From contig DOKO01000468.1 of NCBI GenBank assembly GCA_003510825.1, forward strand, positions 877 through 24,667: a stretch of DNA of 23,791 bases, written 5' to 3'. Positions 13,848-20,973 of this stretch are shown piece by piece. Origin of the DNA: Stenotrophomonas sp. GTDB lineage: Bacteria > Pseudomonadota > Gammaproteobacteria > Xanthomonadales > Xanthomonadaceae. The notes below the pieces were generated by a model. It ran no database searches and was not told the DNA's origin. It saw nothing but the letters and a program-made list of their open reading frames with translations. The position numbers were made by a program, and so were the translations under genes. How positions within the stretch are numbered: position 1 is the stretch's first letter; every line of letters starts with the position of its first letter.

Positions 13848-15020
13848 ATGGGAACCAAGCTGACGATCCGCGCCGTGGAGCTGGCCAAGCCAGCCGAGAA
13901 GCCCTACGAGGTCAGCGACAGCGACATGAAGGGGCTACTGCTGCGTGTGCAGCCCTCGGGCGTCAAGTCCTACATCGTGACTTGGGGCCGGGGGAAGCGG
14001 CGGACCCTTGGCAAGCATCCCGTGATGACGCTGGCCGGCGCGCGCGCTGCGGCATTGGCCGCGCTCTCGGAAGCGTCCCAGCACGGCGCTCCGGTGGCAG
14101 TGAGCAAGCCCAAGGCCGATATCACGGTGGACGACGCCTGCCGCGACTACGTTGCCGCCCTGGAGAAGGACGGCCGCAAGGCCGCGGCGGATGACGCCAA
14201 TCGCCGGTTTGACCGCTGCCTCTACGGCGACAAGCTGGGCAAGGTGCGCCTCAAGGATCTCCACCAGGATCACATCGAAGCCTGGCGCGATCGCGTGGAG
14301 AAAGGCGACCTCCCGCCGCTGCCAGTGAAACGCGGCCGACCACCGGTGGCGAAGCCCTTGGCGCGGTCCAGCATCAACCGGATCCGCACAACGCTGGTGG
14401 CCGCACTGAACCACGCCGTGGCCCGCCGCAAGGTATCCCCGGACCTCGCTTTTGAGTGGAACGCCGTGAAGCCACTCAAGGACGCCGGGCAGCGCCGGGG
14501 CCTGTACCTGGTGCGCGAGCAACGCCGCGCGCTGCTGGAAGCTGCTGAGGGGCCGGTGCGCGACCTGATCGAGTGTGTGGCGCTGACGGGCTGCAGGCCG
14601 GGCGACCCGTCGCTCTGCCTTCGCTCGGACTATGACGGCCGCACGGCCAGCGTCAGGTTCCGCAGTAAGGACCACGACCGCAAGATACCGCTCTCCCCCG
14701 CTGCCACTGCGCTGTTCGACCGCCTGGCCAAGGGGAAGCTGCCCAAGGCGCACTTGTTCACCCAGGACGGGAAGAAGGTGTGGACGCCCACCGACTGGAG
14801 CGAGCTTGTCCGGGATGCCGCGGCGCGCGCGGGGCTACCTGCCGGCGTGACGCTCTACACGCTGCGCCATTGCTGGATCACCGACGCCATCGTGGGCGGC
14901 ATGGACCTGCTGACGGTGGCCAAGCTGGCCGGCACGTCGCTGGCGATGATCGAGAAGCACTACGGCCACCTGGTGCAGGGCGCAGCGCGCGACAAGCTGG
15001 CGCAGGTGCAGTTCCTGTAG
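13848..15020 (+). CDS. int: Tyrosine-recombinase integrase
   Basis: The 390-aa protein has the three parts of phage/island integrases: an N-terminal arm-binding DUF4102-like segment (ELAKPAEKPYEVSDSDMKGLLLRV), a central SAM-like core-binding domain (about residues 92-195) and a C-terminal catalytic domain. Catalytic residues are R250 in LTGCRPGD, R340-H341 in YTLRHCW, H371 and the nucleophile Y372 in EKHYGH. The first His of the usual HxxR box is Tyr here, a common natural variant. I chose ATG 13848 because an upstream in-frame start (13782) would run through the arm-like repeats. It sits 120 bp from the left att repeat, points into the element, and its stop directly abuts the stop of the convergent RHH gene. 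It should recombine the tRNA-Val 3' end. Confidence 0.95.
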   Translation: MGTKLTIRAVELAKPAEKPYEVSDSDMKGLLLRVQPSGVKSYIVTWGRGKRRTLGKHPVMTLAGARAAALAALSEASQHGAPVAVSKPKADITVDDACRDYVAALEKDGRKAAADDANRRFDRCLYGDKLGKVRLKDLHQDHIEAWRDRVEKGDLPPLPVKRGRPPVAKPLARSSINRIRTTLVAALNHAVARRKVSPDLAFEWNAVKPLKDAGQRRGLYLVREQRRALLEAAEGPVRDLIECVALTGCRPGDPSLCLRSDYDGRTASVRFRSKDHDRKIPLSPAATALFDRLAKGKLPKAHLFTQDGKKVWTPTDWSELVRDAAARAGLPAGVTLYTLRHCWITDAIVGGMDLLTVAKLAGTSLAMIEKHYGHLVQGAARDKLAQVQFL

Positions 15021-15488
15021 CTAGAGCACGCCAGCGCGAATGGCACGCTCTCGGAATTCGTCCACGTCGATCTCTGCGCCACACGCCTCCCCGACAGCCA
15101 GCTCAGAAAGCAGCAGAGCAGCTACCTCCATCTTGCGATCAAATACCTCAAGCGCATCTTTCGTATCTGCGAGAGATTGCTTGAGCGTCTTCCCGCTCGC
15201 TTGACCTGGATATGGCTCGTCATTGCCCAATTGCAGCTGCGCCTCCATCCGCTGCACGGCCCGCGCCAGCATTTCGACAGACGCTTGATACACCTCACGC
15301 TGGGCAGCGATCCCAGCCCGGATGCCGAGGGTGCCAGGAGGATCCCGCCGACTCGGTATGAATGACTGTTCTAGTCGGTGGACCAGCTCAGCGGAGACGG
15401 ACCGCCCAGCACGCTCGGCGGCGTCCTCAAGCTGCTTTTTCAGCGGTGCTGGAAGCCTAAGTTTGAACTGAACGTCTTGGCTGCTCAT
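15021..15488 (-). CDS. Arc/MetJ-type ribbon-helix-helix repressor
   Basis: The 155-aa protein has an N-terminal ribbon-helix-helix DNA-binding domain: a strand QFKLRLPAPL, then helices KKQLEDAAERAGRSVSAELVHRLEQSF at about residues 6-45, as in Arc. The remaining 110 residues look helical (REVYQASVEMLARAVQRMEAQLQL, then DALEVFDRKMEVAALLLSELA) and may form an oligomerisation coiled coil. I chose the ATG at 15488 because the upstream extension has no RHH relationship and would run into three perfect operator palindromes. Divergent from the AlpA-like gene, it probably represses both its own promoter and the element's early genes, serving as the lysogeny-type switch. The function is inferred from fold and operators. 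Confidence 0.82.
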   Translation of the reverse strand: MSSQDVQFKLRLPAPLKKQLEDAAERAGRSVSAELVHRLEQSFIPSRRDPPGTLGIRAGIAAQREVYQASVEMLARAVQRMEAQLQLGNDEPYPGQASGKTLKQSLADTKDALEVFDRKMEVAALLLSELAVGEACGAEIDVDEFRERAIRAGVL

Positions 15489-15500
15489 GACCGGAATGGT

Positions 15501-15568
15501 GGACCAAACTGGTCCTTGACCGCAAGGGACCATTGTGGTCCACTGCGCTCAACGGACCACAATGGTCC
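15501..15568. promoter_or_regulatory. Three-operator control region (GGACCA-N3-TGGTCC)
   Basis: Three perfect palindromes GGACCA-N3-TGGTCC lie at 15501-15515, 15527-15541 and 15554-15568, with centres AAC, TTG and CAA. Starts are 26 and 27 bp apart. They fill the 95-bp gap between the divergent RHH repressor and AlpA-like genes. Short 6-bp half-sites fit RHH dimers binding as tetramers. No clear -35/-10 pair can be picked with confidence among them. Confidence 0.85.
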
Positions 15569-15583
15569 ATACACGGAGCGAAA

Positions 15584-15778
15584 ATGAACGAGCAGCATGG
15601 GCGCCTGAGCTACACCACTGATGAGGCGTGCGCCGTTACCGGCCTGAACCGCAACGCCCTCTATAGAGCAATGGCCGCCGGCCAGCTCAGCACCTTCAAA
15701 GTCGGTAAGCGCCGCATGGTGTCAGCCCGTGCGCTGCGCGAGTACATCGAAGCCCGCGAGAAAGAAGCCGCAGCGTAA
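15584..15778 (+). CDS. AlpA/excisionase-family HTH DNA-binding protein
   Basis: The 64-aa protein is a MerR-like/excisionase helix-turn-helix. It shows YTTDEACAVTGLNRNALYRAMAAGQLSTFKVGKRRMVSARALREYIEARE, the usual form of helix-turn-helix plus short wing (KVGKRRMVS). AlpA-type proteins in satellites activate integrase or replication genes or act as recombination directionality factors. The ATG at 15584 has GGAG seven bases upstream. It is the first gene of a tightly packed rightward operon and lies directly behind the three operators, so it is probably repressed by the divergent RHH protein. Confidence 0.82.
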   Translation: MNEQHGRLSYTTDEACAVTGLNRNALYRAMAAGQLSTFKVGKRRMVSARALREYIEAREKEAAA

Positions 15779-15788
15779 GGGGCAAGTC

Positions 15789-16235
15789 ATGACTAAGTGC
15801 CCCGAAAGAGAAACGGCCCACCCGGTTGCAGCCGGAGTGAGCCGTGAAAGCCATCGAACCCTTGCAAGGAACGAGACCATGACGCCCATCGTACACCAAC
15901 CGTCCCCGCCCGCAATCGGGCAAACCCCCGACGCGCATTCAGAATTTTCCGACACCGCGCGCTGGGCCACCGTCGCGCTGACCGACAGCCAGAACGCCCC
16001 GCGCTACGTGCCGGGCGACGTGCTGGTGATCGACCTGGAGGTGACGGAATTCCGTGGCGACGCCCTGTATGCCGTGGAGATCGACGGCGAGGCACTGATC
16101 CGCTACGTGCAGGTGCGCCCTGCCGGCCTGTACGTCTACGCGCTGTCGGGCATCTACGAGGGCCACACGATCCCGCGCGCTGCGCTGCGGGTGCTGGGCC
16201 TTGTTACCTACGCCAACACGCTGCGGAGGGTCTAA
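15789..16235 (+). CDS. LexA/S24-peptidase-fold protein lacking an HTH
   Basis: The segment DSQNAPRYVPGDVLVIDLEVTEFRGDALYAVEIDGEALIRYVQ resembles the C-terminal S24 domain of LexA and phage repressors (SMxPxxxxGD, then GDxVxAxxDGExxVKR). The position of the catalytic lysine appears to be Arg (ALIRYV), so self-cleavage is doubtful. There is no N-terminal helix-turn-helix; the N terminus is Pro-rich and poorly structured. Two starts are possible: ATG 15789 (148 aa, AAGGGG upstream) and ATG 15879 (118 aa, AAGGA eight bases upstream). The shorter one keeps the whole domain. It may modulate a helper-phage or element repressor. That role is inference. Confidence 0.6.
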   Translation: MTKCPERETAHPVAAGVSRESHRTLARNETMTPIVHQPSPPAIGQTPDAHSEFSDTARWATVALTDSQNAPRYVPGDVLVIDLEVTEFRGDALYAVEIDGEALIRYVQVRPAGLYVYALSGIYEGHTIPRAALRVLGLVTYANTLRRV

Positions 16236-16450
16236 TGGCCGCGACCATCATCCCTTTCCCTAATCGCCGCAGGCCTGCTGGCTGGCCCGATGGTGACCTC
16301 GGGCAGCAGTTGGACGGCCTGGTTGACCTGCTGCTGGAGATCGGCAGCCGCGGACCTGGCCCCCGTGTGAGCTTGGCTAAGGCGCGCGAGGCGGCTTTGA
16401 TCGCCTACCGCGACCACGCAGCCATCCAGCAGCGGAGCGCCCATCCATGA
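16235..16450 (+). CDS. Small hypothetical protein of the element operon
   Basis: The 71-aa product is not recognised. It has a basic, Pro-rich N terminus (IIPFPNRRRPAGWPDG) and a helical remainder (LGQQLDGLVDLLLEIGSRG, SLAKAREAALIAYRDHAA). Its ATG overlaps the preceding stop by one base (TAATG), with GGAGGG upstream. Its own stop overlaps the next ATG by 4 nt, so it is translationally coupled on both sides. Confidence 0.7.
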   Translation: MAATIIPFPNRRRPAGWPDGDLGQQLDGLVDLLLEIGSRGPGPRVSLAKAREAALIAYRDHAAIQQRSAHP

Positions 16451-16662
16451 GCCGGCCTTCATTTCAGAGCCAGCAGGCCGGGTTGGCAGGGAACATCGAG
16501 TTCGCCTTCGCCTTCGTGTCGTGGATGCAAAGCCGCCGCACGCCGGCCACGCCGAGTGATTTGCTGGATCGGTTCGGGATGTGCCGGGCCACGGCCTACC
16601 GTTACCTGCGGCGCTACCGAGATGCGTTCGGCCAGGAGGGGCGAAATGGCGCGACCCATTGA
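16447..16662 (+). CDS. Small helix-turn-helix protein
   Basis: The 71-aa product carries a helix-turn-helix at about residues 36-60 (TPSDLLDRFGMCRATAYRYLRRYRDAFG), the form seen in Hin/transposase-like or regulatory HTHs. It is preceded by a helical segment (NIEFAFAFVSWMQSRR). The ATG overlaps the upstream stop by 4 nt (ATGA), and its 3' end overlaps the next gene by 17 nt. It probably binds DNA in early regulation or replication. The target is unknown. Confidence 0.65.
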   Translation: MSRPSFQSQQAGLAGNIEFAFAFVSWMQSRRTPATPSDLLDRFGMCRATAYRYLRRYRDAFGQEGRNGATH

Positions 16663-16903
16663 ACCTATCGCCTGCGATTGCTGCGGCAAGCCGCTGCTGC
16701 CGGTGTTCGGCACGTACAGCCGCGTCGAGCGGGATTTCGGCTTAGCATCCCTACCCTACGTGCTGTGCGGCGACTGCGCCCTGCAGCACCGGGGCAACCC
16801 GACCGAGGCGCGCATCCGGGAATGGGTAATGGCCCGTGCGGCGCGCGCTGGGGCCGACTGGCTGAGCGCCGTCACTGTGGTGGTCAATGCGCATGGCCGC
16901 TGA
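16646..16903 (+). CDS. Small Cys-rich (zinc-ribbon-like) protein
   Basis: The 85-aa product has CDCCGKPLLPVFGTY near residues 10-24 and CGDC near 41-44: two cysteine pairs in the spacing of a small zinc ribbon. A helical C-terminal half follows (TEARIREWVMARAARAGADWLSAVTVV). The ATG at 16646 has AGGAGGGG upstream; a longer in-frame start at 16556 lacks a ribosome site and overlaps the previous gene more. Such small zinc proteins are common in phage early operons. The function is unknown. Confidence 0.65.
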   Translation: MARPIEPIACDCCGKPLLPVFGTYSRVERDFGLASLPYVLCGDCALQHRGNPTEARIREWVMARAARAGADWLSAVTVVVNAHGR

Positions 16904-17384
16904 GCGCAACAGGCACAAGCACACGGGCCGGCGGTCGAGCGAGACGTTCGTTCGACTGCCTCACCCGATGATTCAGTCTCCGGCGTTCTTCGCCCTCAGC
17001 GGTGCGGCGATGAAGATGCTGCTGTTCCTGGCTGCTCAGTACAACGGGCGCAACAACGGCGACCTGAGCGCCACCAAGTCGATGGTGGAGGCTGCGGGCG
17101 TGTGCGCGGCGAGCAAGAGCAAGGAGCTGTTGGGCCAGTTGGAAGACGCGGGATTCATCGTCCAGACGCGACACGGCATCAAGAAGCAATGCCATCTGTA
17201 CGCGCTCACCTGGGTGGGCATTGATCGCTGCCCCGGCAAGAACCTGGAGATCGCCGCCGGCCCGCCACGCAACGATTGGCGCAAAACGCATCCTCAACAC
17301 CCCTCAGGGGTGCAAACAGAAACGCAGTCTCAACACCCCTCAGGGGACCAAGTAACACCCCTGAGGGGTGCAAAAGCAGCATGA
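16893..17384 (+). CDS. Winged-helix replication-initiation-like protein
   Basis: The 163-aa protein begins with a basic N terminus (ERNRHKHTGRRSSETFVRLPHPMI). A winged-helix domain follows (SPAFFALSGAAMKMLLFLAAQYNGRNNGDLSATKSMVEAAGV, then KELLGQLEDAGFIVQTRHG), resembling those of plasmid or phage replication initiators of the RepA-N / phage-O type. The C terminus is low-complexity because it is written over palindromic DNA repeats (HPSGV, HPSGD, TPLRG). The first in-frame ATG is at 16887, two codons before 16893; both overlap the previous gene. The stop overlaps the next ATG by 4 nt. A role in starting satellite replication at the repeats is inferred from fold and location; the name is uncertain. 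Confidence 0.6.
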   Translation: MAAERNRHKHTGRRSSETFVRLPHPMIQSPAFFALSGAAMKMLLFLAAQYNGRNNGDLSATKSMVEAAGVCAASKSKELLGQLEDAGFIVQTRHGIKKQCHLYALTWVGIDRCPGKNLEIAAGPPRNDWRKTHPQHPSGVQTETQSQHPSGDQVTPLRGAKAA

Positions 17385-17455
17385 GCCAGACGATAAACAC
17401 CCCTCAGGGGTGCAAATACGGGCAAATGGCGTGTTTTTTACACCCCTCAGGGGCC
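17298..17455. repeat. Iteron-like array of five CACCCCTNAGGGGTG palindromes
   Basis: Copies lie at 17298-17312, 17334-17348, 17356-17370, 17398-17412 and 17441-17455. Copies 1, 3 and 4 are full 15-bp palindromes; copies 2 and 5 keep the CACCCCTCAGGGG core. Three copies are followed by CAAA. The array straddles the junction of two coupled genes and is read in all three codon phases (HPSGV, TPLRG, TPQGC), so the DNA and not the protein is conserved. It lies at the end of a replication-like gene, which suggests an origin or a binding array. Confidence 0.85.
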
Positions 17456-17890
17456 CCCCTTATAGATATCTACCAAGCGGGAGCGCAGCGGACGCTTGGG
17501 GCTGTCGCTCTTGCGCCGTTGATTCACCCGCTCTACGCCTCACCGCACCACCGAGCGAAAGGGAACGGGGCGCACCCCATGCGCCCGATGCACCTGATGC
17601 ACCACGTTCACCACTGCACGTCATGCACCACCACCGCGTGCGCACTTTGCGGCAAGCCCATCACCAGTTCACCGACAGGCAGGCCGCGAACCTACTGCAG
17701 CGCTGCCTGTCGCCAAAAGGCGTATCGCAACCGCCTGCTGTTACGAAACCCATTGAGCCGCGCGCTGGAAGGCGTATCGTTGCATTTGTCGGCGATCCGC
17801 GATCCCGACACCGCACACTCCGCGATCAGCGATCCGGCAGCGGCCAATGAGTTCACTTGGCAAGCCTGTACCGGAGATTCCTGCGCGTGA
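17381..17890 (+). CDS. Cys-cluster (CxxC...CxxxC) protein of the element
   Basis: The 169-aa product contains CALCGKPI...GRPRTYCSAACRQKAYRNR around residues 86-120. This is the CGKP-GRPR-YCS-ACRQ-AYR zinc motif seen in small phage and plasmid proteins. The N-terminal 75 residues are His/Pro-rich and repeat-derived, and may be little structured. The ATG at 17381 overlaps the upstream stop by 4 nt (ATGA), matching the coupling used elsewhere in this operon; an internal ATG at 17579 would keep the zinc motif and is an alternative. The end overlaps the GTG of the prohead protease by 4 nt (GTGA). It may bind DNA or RNA. The role is unknown. Confidence 0.6.
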   Translation: MSQTINTPQGCKYGQMACFLHPSGAPLIDIYQAGAQRTLGAVALAPLIHPLYASPHHRAKGNGAHPMRPMHLMHHVHHCTSCTTTACALCGKPITSSPTGRPRTYCSAACRQKAYRNRLLLRNPLSRALEGVSLHLSAIRDPDTAHSAISDPAAANEFTWQACTGDSCA

Positions 17891-18522
17891 TCGTTAGCCC
17901 CTCCTTCGTAATCGAAAAGTCCCTCGGACAAGGCCGCTTCGCTGGCCTGGCATGGTCCTTCATGGATACGCCTGACCGTGAGGGCGATCTCATCCTGCCG
18001 TCTGCACTGGCGCGCGCTGTCGATGCAGCAAAGAGCCGTCCAGAGATCCGCATCGAACACGATCCCGACCAGGTGGCCGGCGTGATCGACGTGATGACCG
18101 TGACTGACCGTGGCCTGGAGGTAGAGGGCCAGATCAACACGGCGCAGACCATTGGGCGCAAAGCCTATGACCGACTGAGCGACCGCTCGCTGGGCGCACT
18201 GAGCATGGGCTTCGTCGGCAGCGCCGAGACCTCGGGTCGAAACCGCGTGTTCACCGAGATCACTGCCATCCCTGAAATCTCCCTGTGCCGCGAGCCGATG
18301 AACGCCGGTAGCCGCATCCATGCGGTCAAGAGCTGGGCGCAGGTGGATTCGGAACGCGCGCTAGAACACCTCCTGCGGGACGTTGGCATGCCCAACCGTC
18401 TCGCCCGTAAGTCGGCCGCCATCGTGTGGCCAGCCATCTCAACCGACGACGACGATGCGCGCGCTGAGACGCTCGCACGCCAGCTCGACGCCATCACCCG
18501 CTCACTGAGGAACAACGAATGA
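17887..18522 (+). CDS. HK97-type prohead maturation protease
   Basis: The 211-aa protein matches the phage prohead protease family (peptidase U35). It shows FAGLAWSFMDTPDREGDLILPSAL near residues 18-41, a catalytic His in IRIEHDPDQVAG, and a catalytic Ser in GALSMGFV. ETSGRNRVFTEITAIPEISLCREPMN is the C-terminal part of the fold. The enzyme cleaves scaffold and the capsid delta domain during head assembly. The start is GTG 17887, with GGAG ten bases upstream and a 4-nt overlap with the preceding gene; a TTG at 17857 is less likely. The capsid gene follows with an ATGA overlap. Presence of the protease without portal or large terminase is the odd feature. Confidence 0.9.
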   Translation: MIVSPSFVIEKSLGQGRFAGLAWSFMDTPDREGDLILPSALARAVDAAKSRPEIRIEHDPDQVAGVIDVMTVTDRGLEVEGQINTAQTIGRKAYDRLSDRSLGALSMGFVGSAETSGRNRVFTEITAIPEISLCREPMNAGSRIHAVKSWAQVDSERALEHLLRDVGMPNRLARKSAAIVWPAISTDDDDARAETLARQLDAITRSLRNNE

Positions 18523-19661
18523 CTGACGTAATCGAAAAGGCCCTGAAGGACCACAGCGAAGCCCTCAAGGGCTTCCAGAAGTCTGTCGACACCAAGCTCG
18601 ACGCCCAGCGCGAAGAGCTGGACAAGCTGGCCGACAAGGTTCTCATCATGGAAGAAAAGGGCGTCAAGCTGGCGCCTGGCGCGCGCCGCAAGCAGGAATC
18701 GGTGTCCGACGCGATCACCAAGGCGCTGAAGGACGAACAGTTCCAGCAGTTCAGCGCCGGCAAGCTGCAGTCCAGCGGAAAGCTGGAGCTGGATATCGGC
18801 CTCAAGGCGCTGACCTCCCTGCAGGGGTCGCCGGAAACGCCGCAAGCAGGCTTCGACGTCCAGACGGACGTGATGCCTATCCAGACCTCCGTCCAGCAGC
18901 GCCTGCGCGTCCTGGACGTCCTGCCCCAGCGCGATACCACCAGCAACAAGGTGGGCTATCCGCTGCTCGACTTCTCCGAGGGTGACGCCGACTATCAGGA
19001 AGGCGAAGGCACCCGCAAGGCTGAGGCCAAGTTCAAGGCCGAATGGGACGAGGCCAGCATCGCCACCATCGCGGTGCACACCGAGGTGTCTAAGCAGGTG
19101 ATGGACGATGTGGCCGGCCTGTCGGAAACCATCCAGCTGCTGCTGCGCTACAAGCTGACCAGCAAGAGCGACATTGAGCTCATGTCGGGTGATGGCGCAC
19201 AGTTCCACATCAAGGGCTTGCTCACGCAGGCGGCCACGTTCGCCGGCGGCACCGGCAAGGCGGTGGACCACATCGGCCGTGCCGGTGCCCTGCTGAGCTC
19301 TCAGGGCTATCAGCCGAACATCGTGTTCGTGAACCCGCTGGACTACTTCGACTTCTCGTCGGAGCGCGCCACCGATGGCCAGTACATCGCAGGCGGCTGG
19401 AGCCGTCCGACCAACAGCCCGATCTACAACCTGACGCCCGTGCAGACCATGGCCGTTCCGGTTGGCCAGGCGCTGGTGCTGGACACCAACGTCACCAAGG
19501 TCCTGATGCGCGAGCGGCCGTCGATCACCTTCGGCTGGGTGAACGATCAGATGGTGCGCAACCTCATCACCATCCTGGCAGAGCTGCGCCTCGGCCTGCT
19601 GGTGCTGGATCGCAAGGGCATGCTCAAGGTCGACCTGATCCCGGCTCCGGCTGGCGGCTGA
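18519..19661 (+). CDS. HK97-fold major capsid protein
   Basis: The 380-aa protein has the usual HK97-family layout. An N-terminal coiled-coil delta domain spans about residues 1-60 (EKALKDHSEALKGFQKSVDTKLDAQREELDKLADKV) and is probably removed by the upstream protease. The capsid core follows, with signatures FDVQTDVMPIQTSVQQRLRVLDVLP, AEWDEASIATIAVHTEVSKQVMDD, and NIVFVNPLDYFDF...IYNLTPVQTMAVPVGQALV. DRKGMLKVDLIP at the end is typical. It is a full-length protein, not a fragment. It is translationally coupled to the protease. In the element it would form a small-genome capsid to be filled and tailed with helper-phage parts (inference). Confidence 0.93.
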   Translation: MTDVIEKALKDHSEALKGFQKSVDTKLDAQREELDKLADKVLIMEEKGVKLAPGARRKQESVSDAITKALKDEQFQQFSAGKLQSSGKLELDIGLKALTSLQGSPETPQAGFDVQTDVMPIQTSVQQRLRVLDVLPQRDTTSNKVGYPLLDFSEGDADYQEGEGTRKAEAKFKAEWDEASIATIAVHTEVSKQVMDDVAGLSETIQLLLRYKLTSKSDIELMSGDGAQFHIKGLLTQAATFAGGTGKAVDHIGRAGALLSSQGYQPNIVFVNPLDYFDFSSERATDGQYIAGGWSRPTNSPIYNLTPVQTMAVPVGQALVLDTNVTKVLMRERPSITFGWVNDQMVRNLITILAELRLGLLVLDRKGMLKVDLIPAPAGG

Positions 19662-19911
19662 GGCGACGACGGACAAGCCGTGAGTGTCCGGATCGCTCGA
19701 AGAACCACGGCAGTCAGGGCGGCGCGCAACCCGCGTCGCGGGCATCGCAAGGTGAATACCCGCGCCGTGACCTGATCTCTCTTCCCTCTACGAACGATCA
19801 CGCAGGTAGGGGGAGGGAATTTACTGAGAAGTCGGTGCTCTAGACCGAGCGCCCCCCTAAATTCGCGCACCCGCAATTGGAAATACGCCCCCCAGAGGGC
19901 ATGGAGGAACC
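19662..19911 (+). other. Non-coding gap upstream of terS; possible packaging site
   Basis: About 250 bp without a gene. It contains the direct repeat CGCCCCCC at 19850-19857 and 19886-19893, on either side of an A/T-rich centre. Packaging (cos/pac) sites often lie just upstream of terS, so this is a candidate. It is positional evidence only. Confidence 0.35.
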
Positions 19912-20313
19912 GTGGCGAGGGCAAGAACCCCCACTAAAAAGGCGCTGGTGTCTGGCGCCGCGCTGAAAGATCCGGCGCGCTACAAGAACCGCTCCGCGCC
20001 GAACAATCCGAACCCCGTTGGCGCCCCATACAAGGGCATGACGCGCGCGCAGCTGGCCGTCTGGCGCGAATGCGTCGCCAACATGCCCTGGCTCAATGCC
20101 GCCCACCGCATCCTGCTCCGCCAGGTGTGCATTCTCGCGGCGAAGATGGAAGCCGGTGAAGAGCTGAGCGTGTCCGCAACTCACGCGCTGAGCGCTATGC
20201 TTTCCAAGCTCGGGGCAACGCCTGCCGACGAATCGAAGGTGAATCATAGTTCCGGCGATGACGACGACGGCGACGAATTCTTCGGCGGTGCTGGCGGCAG
20301 CCACCTCAACTAA
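19912..20313 (+). CDS. Terminase small-subunit-like protein (TerS)
   Basis: The 133-aa protein has a basic, disordered N terminus (PTKKALVSGAALKDPARYKNRS). A helical HTH-like core spans about residues 42-105 (TRAQLAVWRECVANMPWLNAAHRILLRQVCILAAKM, then SATHALSAMLSKLGATPADESK), the pattern of P27-type small terminases. The tail is acidic and Gly-rich (SGDDDDGDEFFGG). TerS recognises the packaging site and redirects the large terminase. In satellites it lets the element hijack the helper's motor. The start is GTG 19912 with GGAGGA upstream at short spacing. No large terminase follows. The name is by motif and genomic position. Confidence 0.7.
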   Translation: MARARTPTKKALVSGAALKDPARYKNRSAPNNPNPVGAPYKGMTRAQLAVWRECVANMPWLNAAHRILLRQVCILAAKMEAGEELSVSATHALSAMLSKLGATPADESKVNHSSGDDDDGDEFFGGAGGSHLN

Positions 20314-20544
20314 GCAGGAGGTGGCTGACTACAGCGCTTTACACCGTCACCACGTGCCTGCAGAAGACGATTGCTTTGGAAAGATGGATGGCCAAGGCCG
20401 AGTACCCCGCAGCGGACGGTCGGCCGCGATCCAGCGCACCATGACTGGCGTGGTCAAAGTATCCGACGTTGCGCTTGAAAATGCACAGGCCGCTTTAGTA
20501 CTGGTCCTGTTAACCTGTCAGAACATCAATCCGGGTGCGCGGGG
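20314..20544. other. Probably degenerate sequence downstream of terS
   Basis: An AGGAGG at 20316-20321 would serve a gene that is no longer there. One frame reads LTTALYTVTTCLQKTI...ERWMAKAEYPAADGRPRSS before a stop. A longer open frame covers 20258-20725 but has no domain and overlaps terS out of phase. I treat the stretch as decayed. Confidence 0.4.
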
Positions 20545-20685
20545 GATACGGGCGAATGGCGCAGCGCCTCATCGGCGCAAGTGCACAGGGCGATGCTATC
20601 CAGGTACGGGGCGACGCCGACCGATGAATCAAGTGTCAAACAACCGCAGGATGAGCGATACCACTCCCAGCGCACCTTGCACTGA
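20545..20685 (+). pseudogene. Remnant of a second, diverged terS
   Basis: In one frame the region reads SSAQVHRAMLSRYGATPTDESSV and then runs to a stop at 20685. This aligns without gaps to SATHALSAMLSKLGATPADESKV at the 3' end of the intact terS. The nucleotide register is also unbroken over about 93 bp at roughly 60 percent identity by eye. The N-terminal half is missing. It is too diverged for a recent duplication, so it is more likely left over from a related element by recombination. Confidence 0.65.
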
Positions 20686-20973
20686 CACGCTCGGGGCTGC
20701 GTGGGGAGCCTACGTTAAAAGTTGAAAGCCTACTGGTCTCTACGCGCGACGCCAGCAATTTATTTGCACCGTCAATTCAGAAAACCTGTTCTTCTACTGT
20801 CGAGCCCCACATAAGGGCCCTGATGCCAGATCAGGGGCAGCTTCACCTTAGGGCAGAGCCTAGTATGGGCGCTCCGTTTGGCCGCCTTGAGGCTACCGTT
20901 GCCCAGGGTACGGATGACGGCTACCACCAACGAGGGCTATTATCCGGGCAATCAACGGACAAGGATTGCTCGA
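20686..20973 (+). promoter_or_regulatory. Upstream region of the nuclease-ATPase gene
   Basis: No gene is seen. A hairpin CCCTGAT-GCCAG-ATCAGGG lies at 20818-20836 without a clear T run. A TAGTAT box at 20861-20866 has no good -35 partner. The gene ribosome site AAGGA is at 20961-20965. The hairpin may insulate the cargo gene from the capsid operon; this is inference. Confidence 0.35.

Noticed and set aside
17298..17455. Repeats considered as a CRISPR array
   Set aside because: The 15-bp units lie inside coding frames with uneven spacings of 22-43 bp, and there are no cas genes; an iteron-like array fits better.
20258..20725. 155-aa plus-strand frame after terS
   Set aside because: Starts inside terS out of phase, has no recognisable domain, and crosses the better-supported terS remnant in another frame.
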